From: Chitinophagaceae bacterium
GTDB lineage: Bacteria > Bacteroidota > Bacteroidia > Chitinophagales > Chitinophagaceae
Assembly (NCBI GenBank): GCA_016786845.1
Contig: JAEUVB010000002.1
Location: 1-64,000 of the forward strand
Direction of reading: 5' to 3'
DNA length: 64,000 nucleotides
In this document: positions 7,933 to 17,634 of the stretch, one piece after another
Layout of the letters: every line of letters starts with the position of its first letter
Position numbering within the stretch: position 1 is the stretch's first letter
Program-made: the position numbers and the translations under genes
Notes under the pieces: generated by a model
What the model was told of the DNA's origin: nothing
Seen by the model: only the letters and a program-made list of their open reading frames with translations
Databases searched by the model: none

Positions 7933-8922
7933 GTGCTGAAACGATCCCTTTTATTCAATTTGTTCCTTGCGATCCTGATCGTATCGGCACTCCTGTTTAT
8001 ATTTTTCGGTTCACTCAACTGGATTACCAATCATGGTAAACAAACCACGGTACCCAAACTGACCGGGAAAACCCTGAAATCGGCAACCCGGGAATTGGAA
8101 AAAATGGGATTCAAAATACAGATCGATTCGACTTACCAATCCTACAAGAAACCATTGGAAGTCTTGTTTCAGGAGCCTGAAGCCGGAGCCACAGTCAAAG
8201 TAGGCCGTACCATATTCATTACCGTCAATCGAAAATCTGTACCATCCGTACCGATGCCGAATTTGGTGAATCTGTCTTTCCGAAATGCCATGCTCACCTT
8301 GCAAAGTTTCCGTTTGGTGATGGGCGATACCACTTACAAGCCTGATGTGGCTGCCGGTGCCGTACTCGAACAGTGGGTGAATGGTAAAAAAATAGCACCC
8401 GGAACGCAAGTGCCCTACGGGACTAAAATTGATCTGGTGGTTGGAGAAGGTCTTTCGGATATGATGGATGTACCTAACCTGATCGGAATGTCTTGGAATG
8501 AAGCGAAGGCCACGATCGAATCATTAAGCCTGACCGCCAATGTATTGTGGGATGGTGCCATTACCGACAGTGGTTTTGCCATCGTGTATATGCAATCGCC
8601 GGAAGCGCTCAACGAACTTGATTTTAAGAATACCATTTTGGCCGGTGATATGATTGATGTTCATGTGATGCAAATGCCAACCAAAGAATTATTGGAAAAA
8701 AATCAACCGGGATCAAAGAAATTATTGGGGGAAAGTGATAGTCTGATAGATCCTTTAACTCAAAAATCAGCAGATTCGGTCAGGTTGAAAAATGGTGACA
8801 AACGAATCGGGACTTCCATGAAACCCGAGAAAGGCACGGATAAATTGACCAATAAGCCGACCAATAAAGACAATTCACCGGTAAAACCTTCGGATAATAA
8901 AATAGGAGGGGAGTACGAATAA
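7933..8922 (+). CDS. PASTA-domain membrane protein
   Basis: 329 residues. The start is GTG at 7933. A single membrane segment (LFNLFLAILIVSALLFIFFG) is followed by three PASTA domains: TVPKLTGKTLKSATRELEKM, PNLVNLSFRNAMLTLQSFRL and VPNLIGMSWNEAKATIESL. PASTA modules elsewhere bind peptidoglycan or muropeptides. There is no kinase domain, so this is a stand-alone PASTA protein, as is common in Bacteroidota next to ddl. The C-terminal 60 residues are Lys/Asn/Pro-rich and probably disordered. The stop codon directly abuts the TTG start of the next gene, suggesting translational coupling. Confidence 0.88.
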   Translation: MLKRSLLFNLFLAILIVSALLFIFFGSLNWITNHGKQTTVPKLTGKTLKSATRELEKMGFKIQIDSTYQSYKKPLEVLFQEPEAGATVKVGRTIFITVNRKSVPSVPMPNLVNLSFRNAMLTLQSFRLVMGDTTYKPDVAAGAVLEQWVNGKKIAPGTQVPYGTKIDLVVGEGLSDMMDVPNLIGMSWNEAKATIESLSLTANVLWDGAITDSGFAIVYMQSPEALNELDFKNTILAGDMIDVHVMQMPTKELLEKNQPGSKKLLGESDSLIDPLTQKSADSVRLKNGDKRIGTSMKPEKGTDKLTNKPTNKDNSPVKPSDNKIGGEYE

Positions 8923-10761
8923 TTGAAAAAAATACAATCCATATTTTTAGTTTTGTCTTGCCTCTTATCACTTTGGGCAGATAAGACTTATGCTCAGGAA
9001 ATGGTGGCCCCCTTATCTTATAATCCTGTATTGAGCGCTGCTGTGCCATCGACTCCGGTGGCCAAGAAGAAACGAGCTTCATTGCCTTTTATCGATGATT
9101 TTTCATATGAAGGACCTTATCCCGATCCTTCACTTTGGGTCGACCAACAAGCCTTCATCAACAATACTTTTTCAGGAAATCCGGTGACCAGGGGTGTGGC
9201 TACCTTGGATGGTCTCAATCAATATGGTAGACCTTATCTGCCATATCAGTATTCTGTGGGTTTGGCCGACAGCCTCACGTCTGTACCCATTGATCTTTCT
9301 GCTTACTCCAGTCTGAGTAATATCTACCTCAGTTTTTATGTACAGCCCCAGGGTTTGAGTTTCGCGCCGGAAAATGGTGACAGTTTGTTTCTGTATTTCC
9401 GTAATAGCAACAATCAGTGGATTCGGATGTGGGAACAAAGAGGGACTCCCTATCAACCCTTTGCATTCAAAAGTGTTCCGGTATTGGACCCCCAATTTAT
9501 TCATGATTCTTTTCAATTTCGCTTCAATAATATTGCTTCACTCAATTTGAATGATGATGTTTGGAATATTGATTATGTCAAATTGGATGCGAACCGAAAC
9601 CCTGCGGACAGCCTTTTGAATGATGTGGCTTTTACCCTCAATCCCGGCTCTATTCTAAAGCCCTATACTGCGATGCCCTACAGGCATTTTACAGTCAATC
9701 AAAATAATGAGAAGTCGGCATTTCAGTTCAGTGAGATCGTCAATTTATACAATAATGGTCAGCCGGTAACGGAGGGTCATGAAGCAAAAGAACTGCTGTC
9801 TTCAACCCCAATCAGCAATATGCTTTTTCCATCGGCCACGATAGGTGCTAAATCGAAATTGCAACAGTATATTCCTTCCTATCCTATTAACTATACGGCT
9901 CCGGGCCCTCAAAGCAAAATAGTGATTCGGAATACGTATTACATTCAAAATCTGAATCCAACAGACCGTAAGTCGAATGATACCATCAAACGGGATGCGA
10001 TCTTCGACAATTATTTTGCCTATGATGATGGCACGGCTGAAAAATCTTACTTTCTATTGCCCGCTTTCAATTATCCTTCTAAAACTGCGCTTCAATTTCA
10101 TATGAATGTGGCGGATACCATCAGGGGGTTGTCTATTCACTTTGGTGCCCAGGCTCCGACAGCGGCGGGAAAGTATTTTTCAATTGTATTGTATAAGCAA
10201 TTGGGCGATGGTACACTTTTGGATTCAGTCATCCTTCAGGAAGATCTGTTTCAAGTCTTATATGATAGTGCTGTTTCAGGATTCACCACTTATGCTTTAG
10301 CAGCGCCCGTTGCCCTGGATACGGGTAAATATTATATGGGGATCACTCAACCGGCTAATTTCGGGAGCGACAGTTTGTATTATGGCTTGGATGTGAATGA
10401 TACCACAAATAGTCAGTTTTTTTACTACAATGTGGATGGAGCCTGGTACGCTTCCACGATCACCGGAAGTATTATGATGCGTCCCATGGTTGGACAATCT
10501 TTTGTTCCCAGCGCGATTTCGGAATGGTCACCGGCCACTGCGATGCAAGTCTATCCCAATCCGGTCACGGACAAATTATACATTCAAAGTGAGGTCAGAC
10601 TCAGTCATTACAACCTCTACAATCTGCAAGGCAGCCGAATACTCGGAGGCATATTTACAGGACCATCCATCGATTTAAAAACCTTACCATCGGGCATCTA
10701 TTTTCTTCAATGTGTAGATACCGGAGGCAATGCATTCATACATAAAATACAAAAGAATTAA
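8923..10761 (+). CDS. T9SS-sorted secreted protein
   Basis: 612 residues. The start is TTG at 8923, immediately after the previous TAA; the protein begins MKKIQSIFLVLSCLLSLWAD, a signal peptide ending near YAQE. The middle is beta-rich without a motif I recognise. The C-terminal ~75 residues are a type A T9SS sorting domain (MQVYPNPVTDKLYIQSE, YNLQGSRILGG, LPSGIYFLQ). Zero-gap placement between a PASTA protein and a rhodanese suggests one polycistronic unit. The surface role is unknown. Confidence 0.83.
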   Translation: MKKIQSIFLVLSCLLSLWADKTYAQEMVAPLSYNPVLSAAVPSTPVAKKKRASLPFIDDFSYEGPYPDPSLWVDQQAFINNTFSGNPVTRGVATLDGLNQYGRPYLPYQYSVGLADSLTSVPIDLSAYSSLSNIYLSFYVQPQGLSFAPENGDSLFLYFRNSNNQWIRMWEQRGTPYQPFAFKSVPVLDPQFIHDSFQFRFNNIASLNLNDDVWNIDYVKLDANRNPADSLLNDVAFTLNPGSILKPYTAMPYRHFTVNQNNEKSAFQFSEIVNLYNNGQPVTEGHEAKELLSSTPISNMLFPSATIGAKSKLQQYIPSYPINYTAPGPQSKIVIRNTYYIQNLNPTDRKSNDTIKRDAIFDNYFAYDDGTAEKSYFLLPAFNYPSKTALQFHMNVADTIRGLSIHFGAQAPTAAGKYFSIVLYKQLGDGTLLDSVILQEDLFQVLYDSAVSGFTTYALAAPVALDTGKYYMGITQPANFGSDSLYYGLDVNDTTNSQFFYYNVDGAWYASTITGSIMMRPMVGQSFVPSAISEWSPATAMQVYPNPVTDKLYIQSEVRLSHYNLYNLQGSRILGGIFTGPSIDLKTLPSGIYFLQCVDTGGNAFIHKIQKN

Positions 10762-11079
10762 ATGATACAATCTATTACTGTCGAAGAATTAAAATCAAGA
10801 CTAGACCAGGGCGAACAAATCCATATTCTCGATGTGCGGGAGCCCGCAGAATATGCCGAAGTGAATATGGGTGTAAAGCTGATTCCTTTGGGACAAGTGA
10901 TGAGCGGAATGATCGAGGATATTGAAGATTGGAAAAATGATGAGGTGATTGTTCATTGTCGCAGCGGGGTTCGTAGTATGCAGGCTTGTGCGATGTTGGA
11001 ACAACTGGGTTTTACCAATACTAAAAATCTAACCGGGGGTATCATTGCCTGGGAAGCACTGAAGGCTTCAGGGGTTTAG
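10762..11079 (+). CDS. Rhodanese-like domain protein
   Basis: 105 residues, a single rhodanese domain and so cytoplasmic. It contains the CH2A-like ILDVREPAEY and the active-site loop HCRSGVRS with a catalytic Cys, then GGIIAWE near the C-terminus. Proteins of this type move sulfane sulfur, for example from thiosulfate or persulfides; the partner is unknown. Its ATG directly follows the stop of the T9SS gene. Confidence 0.92.
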   Translation: MIQSITVEELKSRLDQGEQIHILDVREPAEYAEVNMGVKLIPLGQVMSGMIEDIEDWKNDEVIVHCRSGVRSMQACAMLEQLGFTNTKNLTGGIIAWEALKASGV

Positions 11080-11279
11080 CCGTCAAACTTTGTTGAATCG
11101 CTATTTTTGGGGTGTTACAATGGTAGCATCCTTTCCCTGTTGAGTTCAAATTAAAGTTCCCTTTTTGTCGATATGTAGCGTCCATTCGTATCAAAAAAAA
11201 TCTGAAACTCGAACATCTGTTTTCAATAGCCTGAATAAATGGAGATTTCCGCTTATATTTAGGTATTAAAATGTGGTGT
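11080..11279. other. Intergenic leader region
   Basis: Contains TATATTTA near 11253, a near match to the -7 box about 20 nt before the next ATG. No RNA gene or terminator is clear. Confidence 0.35.
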
Positions 11280-13508
11280 ATGAAGAAATTTTTCCTATTA
11301 AGTTTATGTTATCTGTGTATTACGAATTTGCTTAACGCGCAAAATTGGGTGTGGTCGCAACGCTTGGGTAATGCAAAGAGCGATAAAGTGACCTGCGTGA
11401 AAACGGATGGTTTGGGTAATGTGTTCATTGCCGGATATTTCAGTACCAGCATTACTTTAGGGACTAACAATCTGCCACTTTCTTACACAGCAAATACCCA
11501 AAGTAAAGAGATTTTTCTGGCTAAATTAGACAGCACCGGTGTTTGCCTTTGGGCAAAAAGCGGCGGTCAATATTTCGATGACCGTGTATTAGGTATGGAT
11601 GTCGATTCTGCGGGTTATAGTATCATCACCGGAACATTCTGGGAAGGCTCGGGCATCAATATAGGTCCTTTAAACATTACCGGCAGTGCCTATGGGTATG
11701 GCGATCAATGTTTTATTGCCAAGCATGACCCTAACGGGAACGCGCTTTGGGGAACATTTGTATGCAGTAACAGTGGAGATGATCAGGGATTGGATATTGC
11801 AACCGACAAAGCCGGTAATCATTATGTGGTTGGATTTATGACCGGCACTACATTGTATTGTGGCGGTAATACGATAACGGCTACTAACCCAAATACCGGC
11901 AGCCACAAACATTGCTATTTTATGGCTAAGATGAATTCAGCCGGAACTTTTCAATGGGCTAGAACCTTTGGCAGCTTGCCATGGGACCCATCTCACAACA
12001 AATATATCGAACGCGATATAGCTGTTTGCGTGGATGATTCAGGTGGAGTGTATGCGACAGGTGGATTTGATTTGACTCGTTCTTTTGGAACGAATAGTTT
12101 TACCAGTGTAGGGGGCTATGATATTTTCGTGATTAAATACGATACCCTTGGCGCCTTTCAATGGGCCACACCCGGGGGGAGCGATAAGGATGACTGGAGT
12201 AATGGTATTTGTTCAGATAAAAAGGGAAATATTTACATCACCGGTGAGCACCGCGATTCCCTGATTATGGATACTATATTGGTTAAGAACTATGATAAGC
12301 GGGACGTTTTTGTCATTAAGCTCGATGCAAAAACCGGTAAGCCATTTTGGGGTAAGCGAGCAGGGTCGGATTTAGGAAGCGAACGGGGCAATGATATCTG
12401 GGCCGATTCGATGTGTAATGTTTATGTGTGTGGTGATATCAATGACAGTGCAAAATTCGGCGATAATATCATTATTCCACCGGGCAATAGTGTACAGGCT
12501 TTTGTAGCCCGTATTTCACCGGATGGCAAATGGCAATGGGTCGCTACCGGGGGAGGTGTAGATAGTAACGACCGATGCAATGCGATCGCTAAGGGAAAAG
12601 GTGCACAAATTTATGCAGCAGGTTTCTTCAGATCGCCGGCTACATTTGGAACGACTCCAACATTATCTTCAGTAGGTTCCAGCGATGGATTCTTTGCACG
12701 ATTACACGACTCGTCGCTCAATAAGGGAGGATCTTTTGAATTAAAATTACCTTCTGATACCGTCTTATGTTTGGGCGAAAATGTGATCCTGGATATACCC
12801 GATCATGCTTATCTTGAATTCAGTCCTCAGGCCGGAGCCTTCCCGAATGCAGACACCAGTGCGATCACCTTCTCGCCACAATATACCACCACCTACAAAT
12901 TGACAGGATTTAGTAAAGGCTCTTGTCCGGTATATGATACCTTAAGTTTTACCATTGAGATTGCACCCGATCCGGTAGCCGAATTTACCATTAATCCGGA
13001 GGTGGCATTATTGGCGAATCCCAATTTTGACTTAACCAATATGAGCACCGGTGCGGACTCTTACGAATGGTATTATACCGGCAATTTAATTTCGACCGCA
13101 ACAGATATTCAACAAACGTTTGATTCGGCCGGACAGTATTGTTTTAAGCTTATTGCTATTACGAATGCCGGATGTAAAGATTCGGTTGAACACTGTGGTA
13201 AAATTGTGAAGGAAGAACGACTGTTTTTCCCGAATGCCTTTTCACCCAATGGCGATGGTACCAATGATGAATTTAGACCCTTTATCTTTAATGTTGAATT
13301 TTCTGAGATCAGTCAGTACAGCCTCATCATCGCTAACCGATTTGGAGAAATCGTGTATGAGTCGAATGATCCGCAACAGGGATGGGACGGTACCCAACGT
13401 GGAAGCGGAAAGAGATGTGATGTGGGTACCTATTATTATATCTGCAAATTGCATTTGCCTCGCAAACCATTACAGGAATTTAAAGGAGATATTAATTTGA
13501 TCCGATAG
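11280..13508 (+). CDS. Gliding-motility-type secreted protein (SBBP-like repeats, PKD, CHU_C)
   Basis: 742 residues. A signal peptide (MKKFFLLSLCYLCITNLLNA) leads into about 450 residues of SBBP-like propeller repeats, e.g. GLGNVFIAGYFSTSITLG and KGNIYITGEHRDSL. A PKD-like segment follows, with PDPVAEFTINPEVALLANPN and GQYCFKLIAITNAGC. The C-terminus is a CHU_C / type B T9SS domain (FFPNAFSPNGDGTNDEFRPF ... GTYYYICKL ... FKGDINLIR). In family terms it is a large secreted, possibly adhesin-like surface protein. The ATG at 11280 precedes a standard signal peptide; an ATG at 11271 is in frame and also possible. Confidence 0.88.
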   Translation: MKKFFLLSLCYLCITNLLNAQNWVWSQRLGNAKSDKVTCVKTDGLGNVFIAGYFSTSITLGTNNLPLSYTANTQSKEIFLAKLDSTGVCLWAKSGGQYFDDRVLGMDVDSAGYSIITGTFWEGSGINIGPLNITGSAYGYGDQCFIAKHDPNGNALWGTFVCSNSGDDQGLDIATDKAGNHYVVGFMTGTTLYCGGNTITATNPNTGSHKHCYFMAKMNSAGTFQWARTFGSLPWDPSHNKYIERDIAVCVDDSGGVYATGGFDLTRSFGTNSFTSVGGYDIFVIKYDTLGAFQWATPGGSDKDDWSNGICSDKKGNIYITGEHRDSLIMDTILVKNYDKRDVFVIKLDAKTGKPFWGKRAGSDLGSERGNDIWADSMCNVYVCGDINDSAKFGDNIIIPPGNSVQAFVARISPDGKWQWVATGGGVDSNDRCNAIAKGKGAQIYAAGFFRSPATFGTTPTLSSVGSSDGFFARLHDSSLNKGGSFELKLPSDTVLCLGENVILDIPDHAYLEFSPQAGAFPNADTSAITFSPQYTTTYKLTGFSKGSCPVYDTLSFTIEIAPDPVAEFTINPEVALLANPNFDLTNMSTGADSYEWYYTGNLISTATDIQQTFDSAGQYCFKLIAITNAGCKDSVEHCGKIVKEERLFFPNAFSPNGDGTNDEFRPFIFNVEFSEISQYSLIIANRFGEIVYESNDPQQGWDGTQRGSGKRCDVGTYYYICKLHLPRKPLQEFKGDINLIR

Positions 13509-13594
13509 GGTACCAGTTATCATAAAATGGTTTACAGGTGTAAATCTATTTCTATCGATTATTCATTCACATACAAGGGATGGTCATTGCTCAT

Positions 13595-13602
13595 TATTTT
13601 CG
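13595..13602 (+). promoter_or_regulatory. -7 box (TATTTTCG) of the small secreted protein gene
   Basis: TATTTTCG, one mismatch from TAnnTTTG, 19 nt before the ATG at 13622. Confidence 0.45.
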
Positions 13603-13621
13603 AAGTCTAAATCAATACACT

Positions 13622-13903
13622 ATGAAAAAATCAATTTTATGCCTTTTGGCCATTCTCTGTACATCCACCATGTTTGGATCTGTATATATCAAGTACTACA
13701 ACAAGGATTCTAAAAACTATACGTTTAAAGTCTATATGGACGGATCTACCAAGGAAGTAGAGTTTCGAAGCAGTACTTCAGGTGCCGCCACCGTCCAGGG
13801 AAGCGGTACAAAATGTATCATTGAAACGCCTTGTGGGAAATTTGAAGTAAAGGCTGATGACAAAATCGAAATTAAAGATGGTTGTATTAAAGTGGTGAAT
13901 TAA
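13622..13903 (+). CDS. Small secreted protein, unknown function
   Basis: 93 residues. A signal peptide (MKKSILCLLAILCTSTMFGS) precedes a mature part of about 73 residues rich in Lys, Thr and Asp with short beta-like stretches (YIKYYNKDSKNYTFKVYMDG). There are two Cys, in KCIIETPCGKFE, nine codons' span apart, which might pair. I do not recognise a family. An upstream in-frame GTG or ATG at 13580 lies before the promoter box and is less likely. Confidence 0.65.
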   Translation: MKKSILCLLAILCTSTMFGSVYIKYYNKDSKNYTFKVYMDGSTKEVEFRSSTSGAATVQGSGTKCIIETPCGKFEVKADDKIEIKDGCIKVVN

Positions 13904-13942
13904 TACCAATAAGCATCTTTACGATATTTCTACAATTGGGAC

Positions 13943-14644
13943 TTATTTCAAAAATGCCTGAGTCATCCGTTGTCCTTCCTGTATCACGCTGACCCAATAC
14001 ATTCCAGATGACAGGTGACTGATATCGCAGGCTTGATTGCTACCCTGCAAGGTAAAGTTTGAAAGTACCTGTCCGTATAAATTTCGAATCTGACCTCTGA
14101 TATTATTTTTATTGAGACCCAACAAAAACAATTTATCATCTTGAACAAAGGGCTTAAAAGAAAGCTTCTCATCTTCGATAGGCGAGAATGCTGTTGGTGC
14201 GCAACCGACCCCTCCGGGTAAATTGGTATACACAAAATTGATGGTCGTAAATTGATGAGAACCCATAAAGAAAGAGGAAGGCATGGTCAGGTTTGTATCC
14301 AGAATGGTTGCACCGCTGACATAATTTAATTTACCAACCTGTCTGAAATTAATATCCACCGTACTGCCGGCTTTGGCGTAAATATTTGAGTAGCCGTAAC
14401 TCATGACTGAATCAATTTTTAATGTCGCACCCGGCTCCAAAAGTATGGTATCCATGGTCGAACTTTCCTGGTAGAATAGTGTGGCACCGGAACAAACCAA
14501 ATACGTCTTCATGGGCCCTGATCCCGGTGTGATGTTGGTATTTGTTGTGATGATTTGAGTTGTAGCTGCCGGTGTAACGGTGATGGTTTGAGAGAAAACA
14601 TGAAAGGTATTCAAAAGCAGGGCTAAGGATAATATTTTTTTCAT
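13943..14644 (-). CDS. Small T9SS-sorted secreted protein
   Basis: 233 residues. A signal peptide (MKKILSLALLLNTFHVFSQ) is followed by a Thr-rich segment and a short beta-helix-like part (LEPGATLKIDSVMSYGYSNI). The last ~65 residues are a T9SS sorting domain in variant form: KPFVQDDKLFLLGLNKNN, GQIRNLYGQVLSNF, LSSGMYWVSV, AFLK. The ATG at 14644 gives a clean signal peptide; one at 14677 adds 11 residues. It converges with the preceding plus-strand gene, with 39 bases between stops. Confidence 0.78.
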   Translation of the reverse strand: MKKILSLALLLNTFHVFSQTITVTPAATTQIITTNTNITPGSGPMKTYLVCSGATLFYQESSTMDTILLEPGATLKIDSVMSYGYSNIYAKAGSTVDINFRQVGKLNYVSGATILDTNLTMPSSFFMGSHQFTTINFVYTNLPGGVGCAPTAFSPIEDEKLSFKPFVQDDKLFLLGLNKNNIRGQIRNLYGQVLSNFTLQGSNQACDISHLSSGMYWVSVIQEGQRMTQAFLK

Positions 14645-14851
14645 AGAAATTGGTTTTAGAATGTGTTTGTTGTCCATTGAAATTTAAAAAACGATTAGTT
14701 TCGATTTGAAGATAAGACGACTACCCAATGGAGGGAGTTGTCATGCTTATCTCATTTTTTCCCGATTTACAAAGTTAATCGCATCAATTATAAAGAATCG
14801 CTTTTCTTTTAGATTTCATCAACTTAGTTTGCTGCAGCGAAAGCCTGTTGT

Positions 14852-16147
14852 ATGAATGAAAAACTCTTCCAGTTTATTTGGCAAATGAAATTATTTGATG
14901 GCTCCGGTCCTTTTTTAACCACAGATGGTCAGCAAATCCATATCCTCAATGCAGGCCGGCTCAATCATCATGCCGGTCCCGATTTTTTGGAGGCCAGAAT
15001 CCGGGCCGGACATACCACATGGGCCGGAAATATTGAGTTACACATCCGCAGCAGCGATTGGAAAAAGCATCAGCACCATAAAGATCCGGGATATGCCAAT
15101 ATCATCCTTCATGTGGTATACGAAGATGATGATCCGGTATTTACGGCTACGCAAACTTCCTTTCCCACTTTGGTTTTGCATCATCAGATTAAACCGGAAT
15201 TACTCTCAGCCTATGAAAAATTGATGAGTCAGATGACTTTTATTCCTTGTGCGGAATCCATACGTGTGGTGAAAGAACTTACCATTCATCAACAGATGGA
15301 TAGAATGTTGGTAGAAAGGCTTGAAGAAAAAACTATTTATATTGAAGCTTTGCTCACGCGATATAAAAACAATTGGCAGGAAGTCTTTTATGTGGTTCTG
15401 GCTAAATCGTTTGGGGCACAGATCAATCAGGTACCATTTGAAAGATTGGCGATGCAGACACCCTTATTGCTATTCTCCAAACACAAACAACAAGCACTTC
15501 AGATAGAAGCATTGATATTTGGACAGTCGGGATTCCTCAACGATTATTTTGATGAACCCTATCCCCAAATGCTTCAACGTGAATACCAGCATTTAAAGAA
15601 CAAATACTCCCTGCAAGCATTGGAAAAACATTTGTGGAAATTTCTTCGCTTGAGGCCTGCCAATTTTCCAACTATTCGATTGGCACAATTTGCTGCATTG
15701 CTTCAACAATCGACCCACCTTTTTTCTGCTTTATTAGAGTCTAAAAAACTTTCAGACATGCGCGAGCTCTTTACTTTTGAGGTTTCCGCATTTTGGCAAA
15801 ATCACTATACATTTCAGGAAGTTTCCCCCGAGAGAATAAAGTCTATAGGTTCTGTCTTCGTCGATACCCTGCTAATCAATGCAGCTCTGCCCGTCATGTA
15901 TATTTATGGACGTTTACAAGGGAATGAAAGCTGCTGTGATCGGGCCCTGGAATTTCTCAAACAGATTCGTCCGGAAAAAAATGCCATTATTGATCGTTGG
16001 GAAAATTTAAATATCGCTTGCCACTCAGCCGGTGATTCACAAGCGCTCCTTCATTTGCGCAAGCATTATTGTGAACTCAAAAGATGCCTGGAGTGCAGTA
16101 TAGGATTTGAGATCCTTAAATCACCTCCTCCGGCCAATGGAAATTGA
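14852..16147 (+). CDS. DUF2851 family protein
   Basis: 431 residues. The N-terminal part matches DUF2851: NEKLFQFIWQMKLFD, HHAGPDFLEARIRAG, WAGNIELHIRSSDW and NIILHVVYEDD. The family is widespread in Bacteroidota and its function is not established. The conserved Asp, Glu and His residues in PDFLEA, NIELHI and ILHVVYEDD recall a PD-(D/E)xK-like nuclease arrangement, but that is only a suggestion. No signal peptide. CTTAGTTTGC near 14823-14832 is a near -7 box. The 3' end overlaps the convergent osmC-like gene by 32 bases. Confidence 0.85.
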   Translation: MNEKLFQFIWQMKLFDGSGPFLTTDGQQIHILNAGRLNHHAGPDFLEARIRAGHTTWAGNIELHIRSSDWKKHQHHKDPGYANIILHVVYEDDDPVFTATQTSFPTLVLHHQIKPELLSAYEKLMSQMTFIPCAESIRVVKELTIHQQMDRMLVERLEEKTIYIEALLTRYKNNWQEVFYVVLAKSFGAQINQVPFERLAMQTPLLLFSKHKQQALQIEALIFGQSGFLNDYFDEPYPQMLQREYQHLKNKYSLQALEKHLWKFLRLRPANFPTIRLAQFAALLQQSTHLFSALLESKKLSDMRELFTFEVSAFWQNHYTFQEVSPERIKSIGSVFVDTLLINAALPVMYIYGRLQGNESCCDRALEFLKQIRPEKNAIIDRWENLNIACHSAGDSQALLHLRKHYCELKRCLECSIGFEILKSPPPANGN

Positions 16148-16538
16148 CCGTTTTGATCACCCGATTGCTGAGGGTAATAAATACCGGGCAAGTCATGGCA
16201 GACTGCTCCAGTATGGTCTTTTGTTTGGGGCTATAGGATTTATCTTTTGGAAAATGAAGATCTACTTTAATTTCCCCAATTCGACGAAGCGGATCAGCAA
16301 CCATTATTTTTTCAATATCCACCGTCATATGAAGGATGTCAATGTGATGGGTACGGGCGGCAATGCCCATGATGGAAAGCATACAAGATCCGAGCGCGGT
16401 AGCTACAAGATCTGTAGGGCTGAATCGTTCTCCTTTGCCATGATTGTCTTTGGGGGCATCTGTCTCTATTACAGTTTGACTCTGCAGATGGGTGGCTTCT
16501 GTTCTAAGATCACCCTGATAAACGATTTTTGATGTCAT
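16116..16538 (-). CDS. OsmC/Ohr family protein
   Basis: 140 residues. Family members reduce organic hydroperoxides using two Cys; both are visible in ATALGSCMLSIM and SAMTCPVFITLS. The start is the ATG at 16538 (MTSKIVYQGDLRTEATH), which aligns with the family; upstream codons extend the frame but lack support. It is a cytoplasmic, stand-alone gene convergent with the DUF2851 gene, overlapping its last codons. Confidence 0.9.
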   Translation of the reverse strand: MTSKIVYQGDLRTEATHLQSQTVIETDAPKDNHGKGERFSPTDLVATALGSCMLSIMGIAARTHHIDILHMTVDIEKIMVADPLRRIGEIKVDLHFPKDKSYSPKQKTILEQSAMTCPVFITLSNRVIKTVNFHWPEEVI

Positions 16539-16649
16539 GGTCTGTGGTTTATAGAATTTGAATTGAAAATTTACCCTTGTTTTAATGGTTTCATGGCTTA
16601 ATAATCCCATCTGCCTTTAAATCCTGAGCTGTAATTCGTAAATTTACTG

Positions 16650-16657
16650 TAGTTTTG
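16650..16657 (+). promoter_or_regulatory. -7 box TAGTTTTG
   Basis: Exact TAnnTTTG match, 8 nt before the TTG start at 16666, leaving a leader of only a few bases. Confidence 0.6.
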
Positions 16658-16665
16658 AAATTACG

Positions 16666-17622
16666 TTGAAGAATATTTTACCCATATTGTTGCTGACCGG
16701 ATTATTTTTTTCGGGACAAGTTTTTGCGCAGAAGACTAATTCTCGCATGGATTCTGTTCGTGCCGTTAATCGTGCTCGAATTGATTCCATTACCAAAAGC
16801 AATTTGCTCAAGCGTGATTCCTTAAAAGCATTAAGGGAACAGGAAAATGAAAAGCGCCAAATTGAATTAGAGGAGAGGCGAGCTAAAATGGAGGCCACCA
16901 GAAAACGAAAAGTGGTCCCATTAACTCAGGAAATGTCGGCAGGGTTTAGACTTAACAGTGACGGATGGTCCTTCATCGTCAATCGCGGATTTATAAAAGA
17001 TGAAAAAACGCCTGAAGCACATACATTGTTTCTTTGGGTTGATTTATCCGAAAAGCGACACCCCAAGGAAACACCAACCTTAAATGAAAATTTTTCAATT
17101 GTCAATCCGGGAGAACCCAAACCCACATCCTTTAAATACGGGAAGATCAATAATTTTTATCAGTTTAAATTCGGGGTAGGAAATATTAAGCCGATTAGCG
17201 GAAAACTGGATAAAAAAAGTGTACTCATCAATTGGGTCTATTATGGAGGTATTTCATTGGGGCTGCTCAAACCGTATTATTTGGATCTTCTGATACCGGA
17301 AGGAAATACTTATGTGCGGAAGTATGATAAGTATAAGGAAAGTAATAAGGAATATTTTTTGGACCTCAATAACCAAGGTACTATCGTTGGCGGCAGTGAT
17401 TTTACCAAAGGAATCGGCGAGATTAAACTCCAACCCGGTCTGGCACTTCGTTCGGGTTTCTATTTCGATTATTCAGCTACACGTAAATCATTTTTAGGGG
17501 TTGAGATTGGCGCTTCAGCGGAGCTCTATACGAAAGAAATACCCATTATGGTGAATGCAAAAAACAGTATGTACTTCTTTAATATCTACGCAGATATTCG
17601 TTTTGGGAAACGCTGGGAATAG
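16666..17622 (+). CDS. Probable outer-membrane-associated protein, unknown
   Basis: 318 residues, with TTG start. A signal peptide (MKNILPILLLTGLFFSGQVFAQ) is followed by a charged helical segment of about 50 residues (RDSLKALREQENEKRQIELE). The rest is beta-rich: alternating aromatic strands, FGVGNIKPI, LALRSGFYFDYS, and a C-terminus ending FNIYADIRFGKRWE, like a small outer-membrane barrel. No family name is recognised. The promoter box lies just upstream; the ATG within the helical part would remove the signal peptide. Confidence 0.75.
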   Translation: MKNILPILLLTGLFFSGQVFAQKTNSRMDSVRAVNRARIDSITKSNLLKRDSLKALREQENEKRQIELEERRAKMEATRKRKVVPLTQEMSAGFRLNSDGWSFIVNRGFIKDEKTPEAHTLFLWVDLSEKRHPKETPTLNENFSIVNPGEPKPTSFKYGKINNFYQFKFGVGNIKPISGKLDKKSVLINWVYYGGISLGLLKPYYLDLLIPEGNTYVRKYDKYKESNKEYFLDLNNQGTIVGGSDFTKGIGEIKLQPGLALRSGFYFDYSATRKSFLGVEIGASAELYTKEIPIMVNAKNSMYFFNIYADIRFGKRWE

Positions 17623-17634
17623 AAGATCAGGAAG

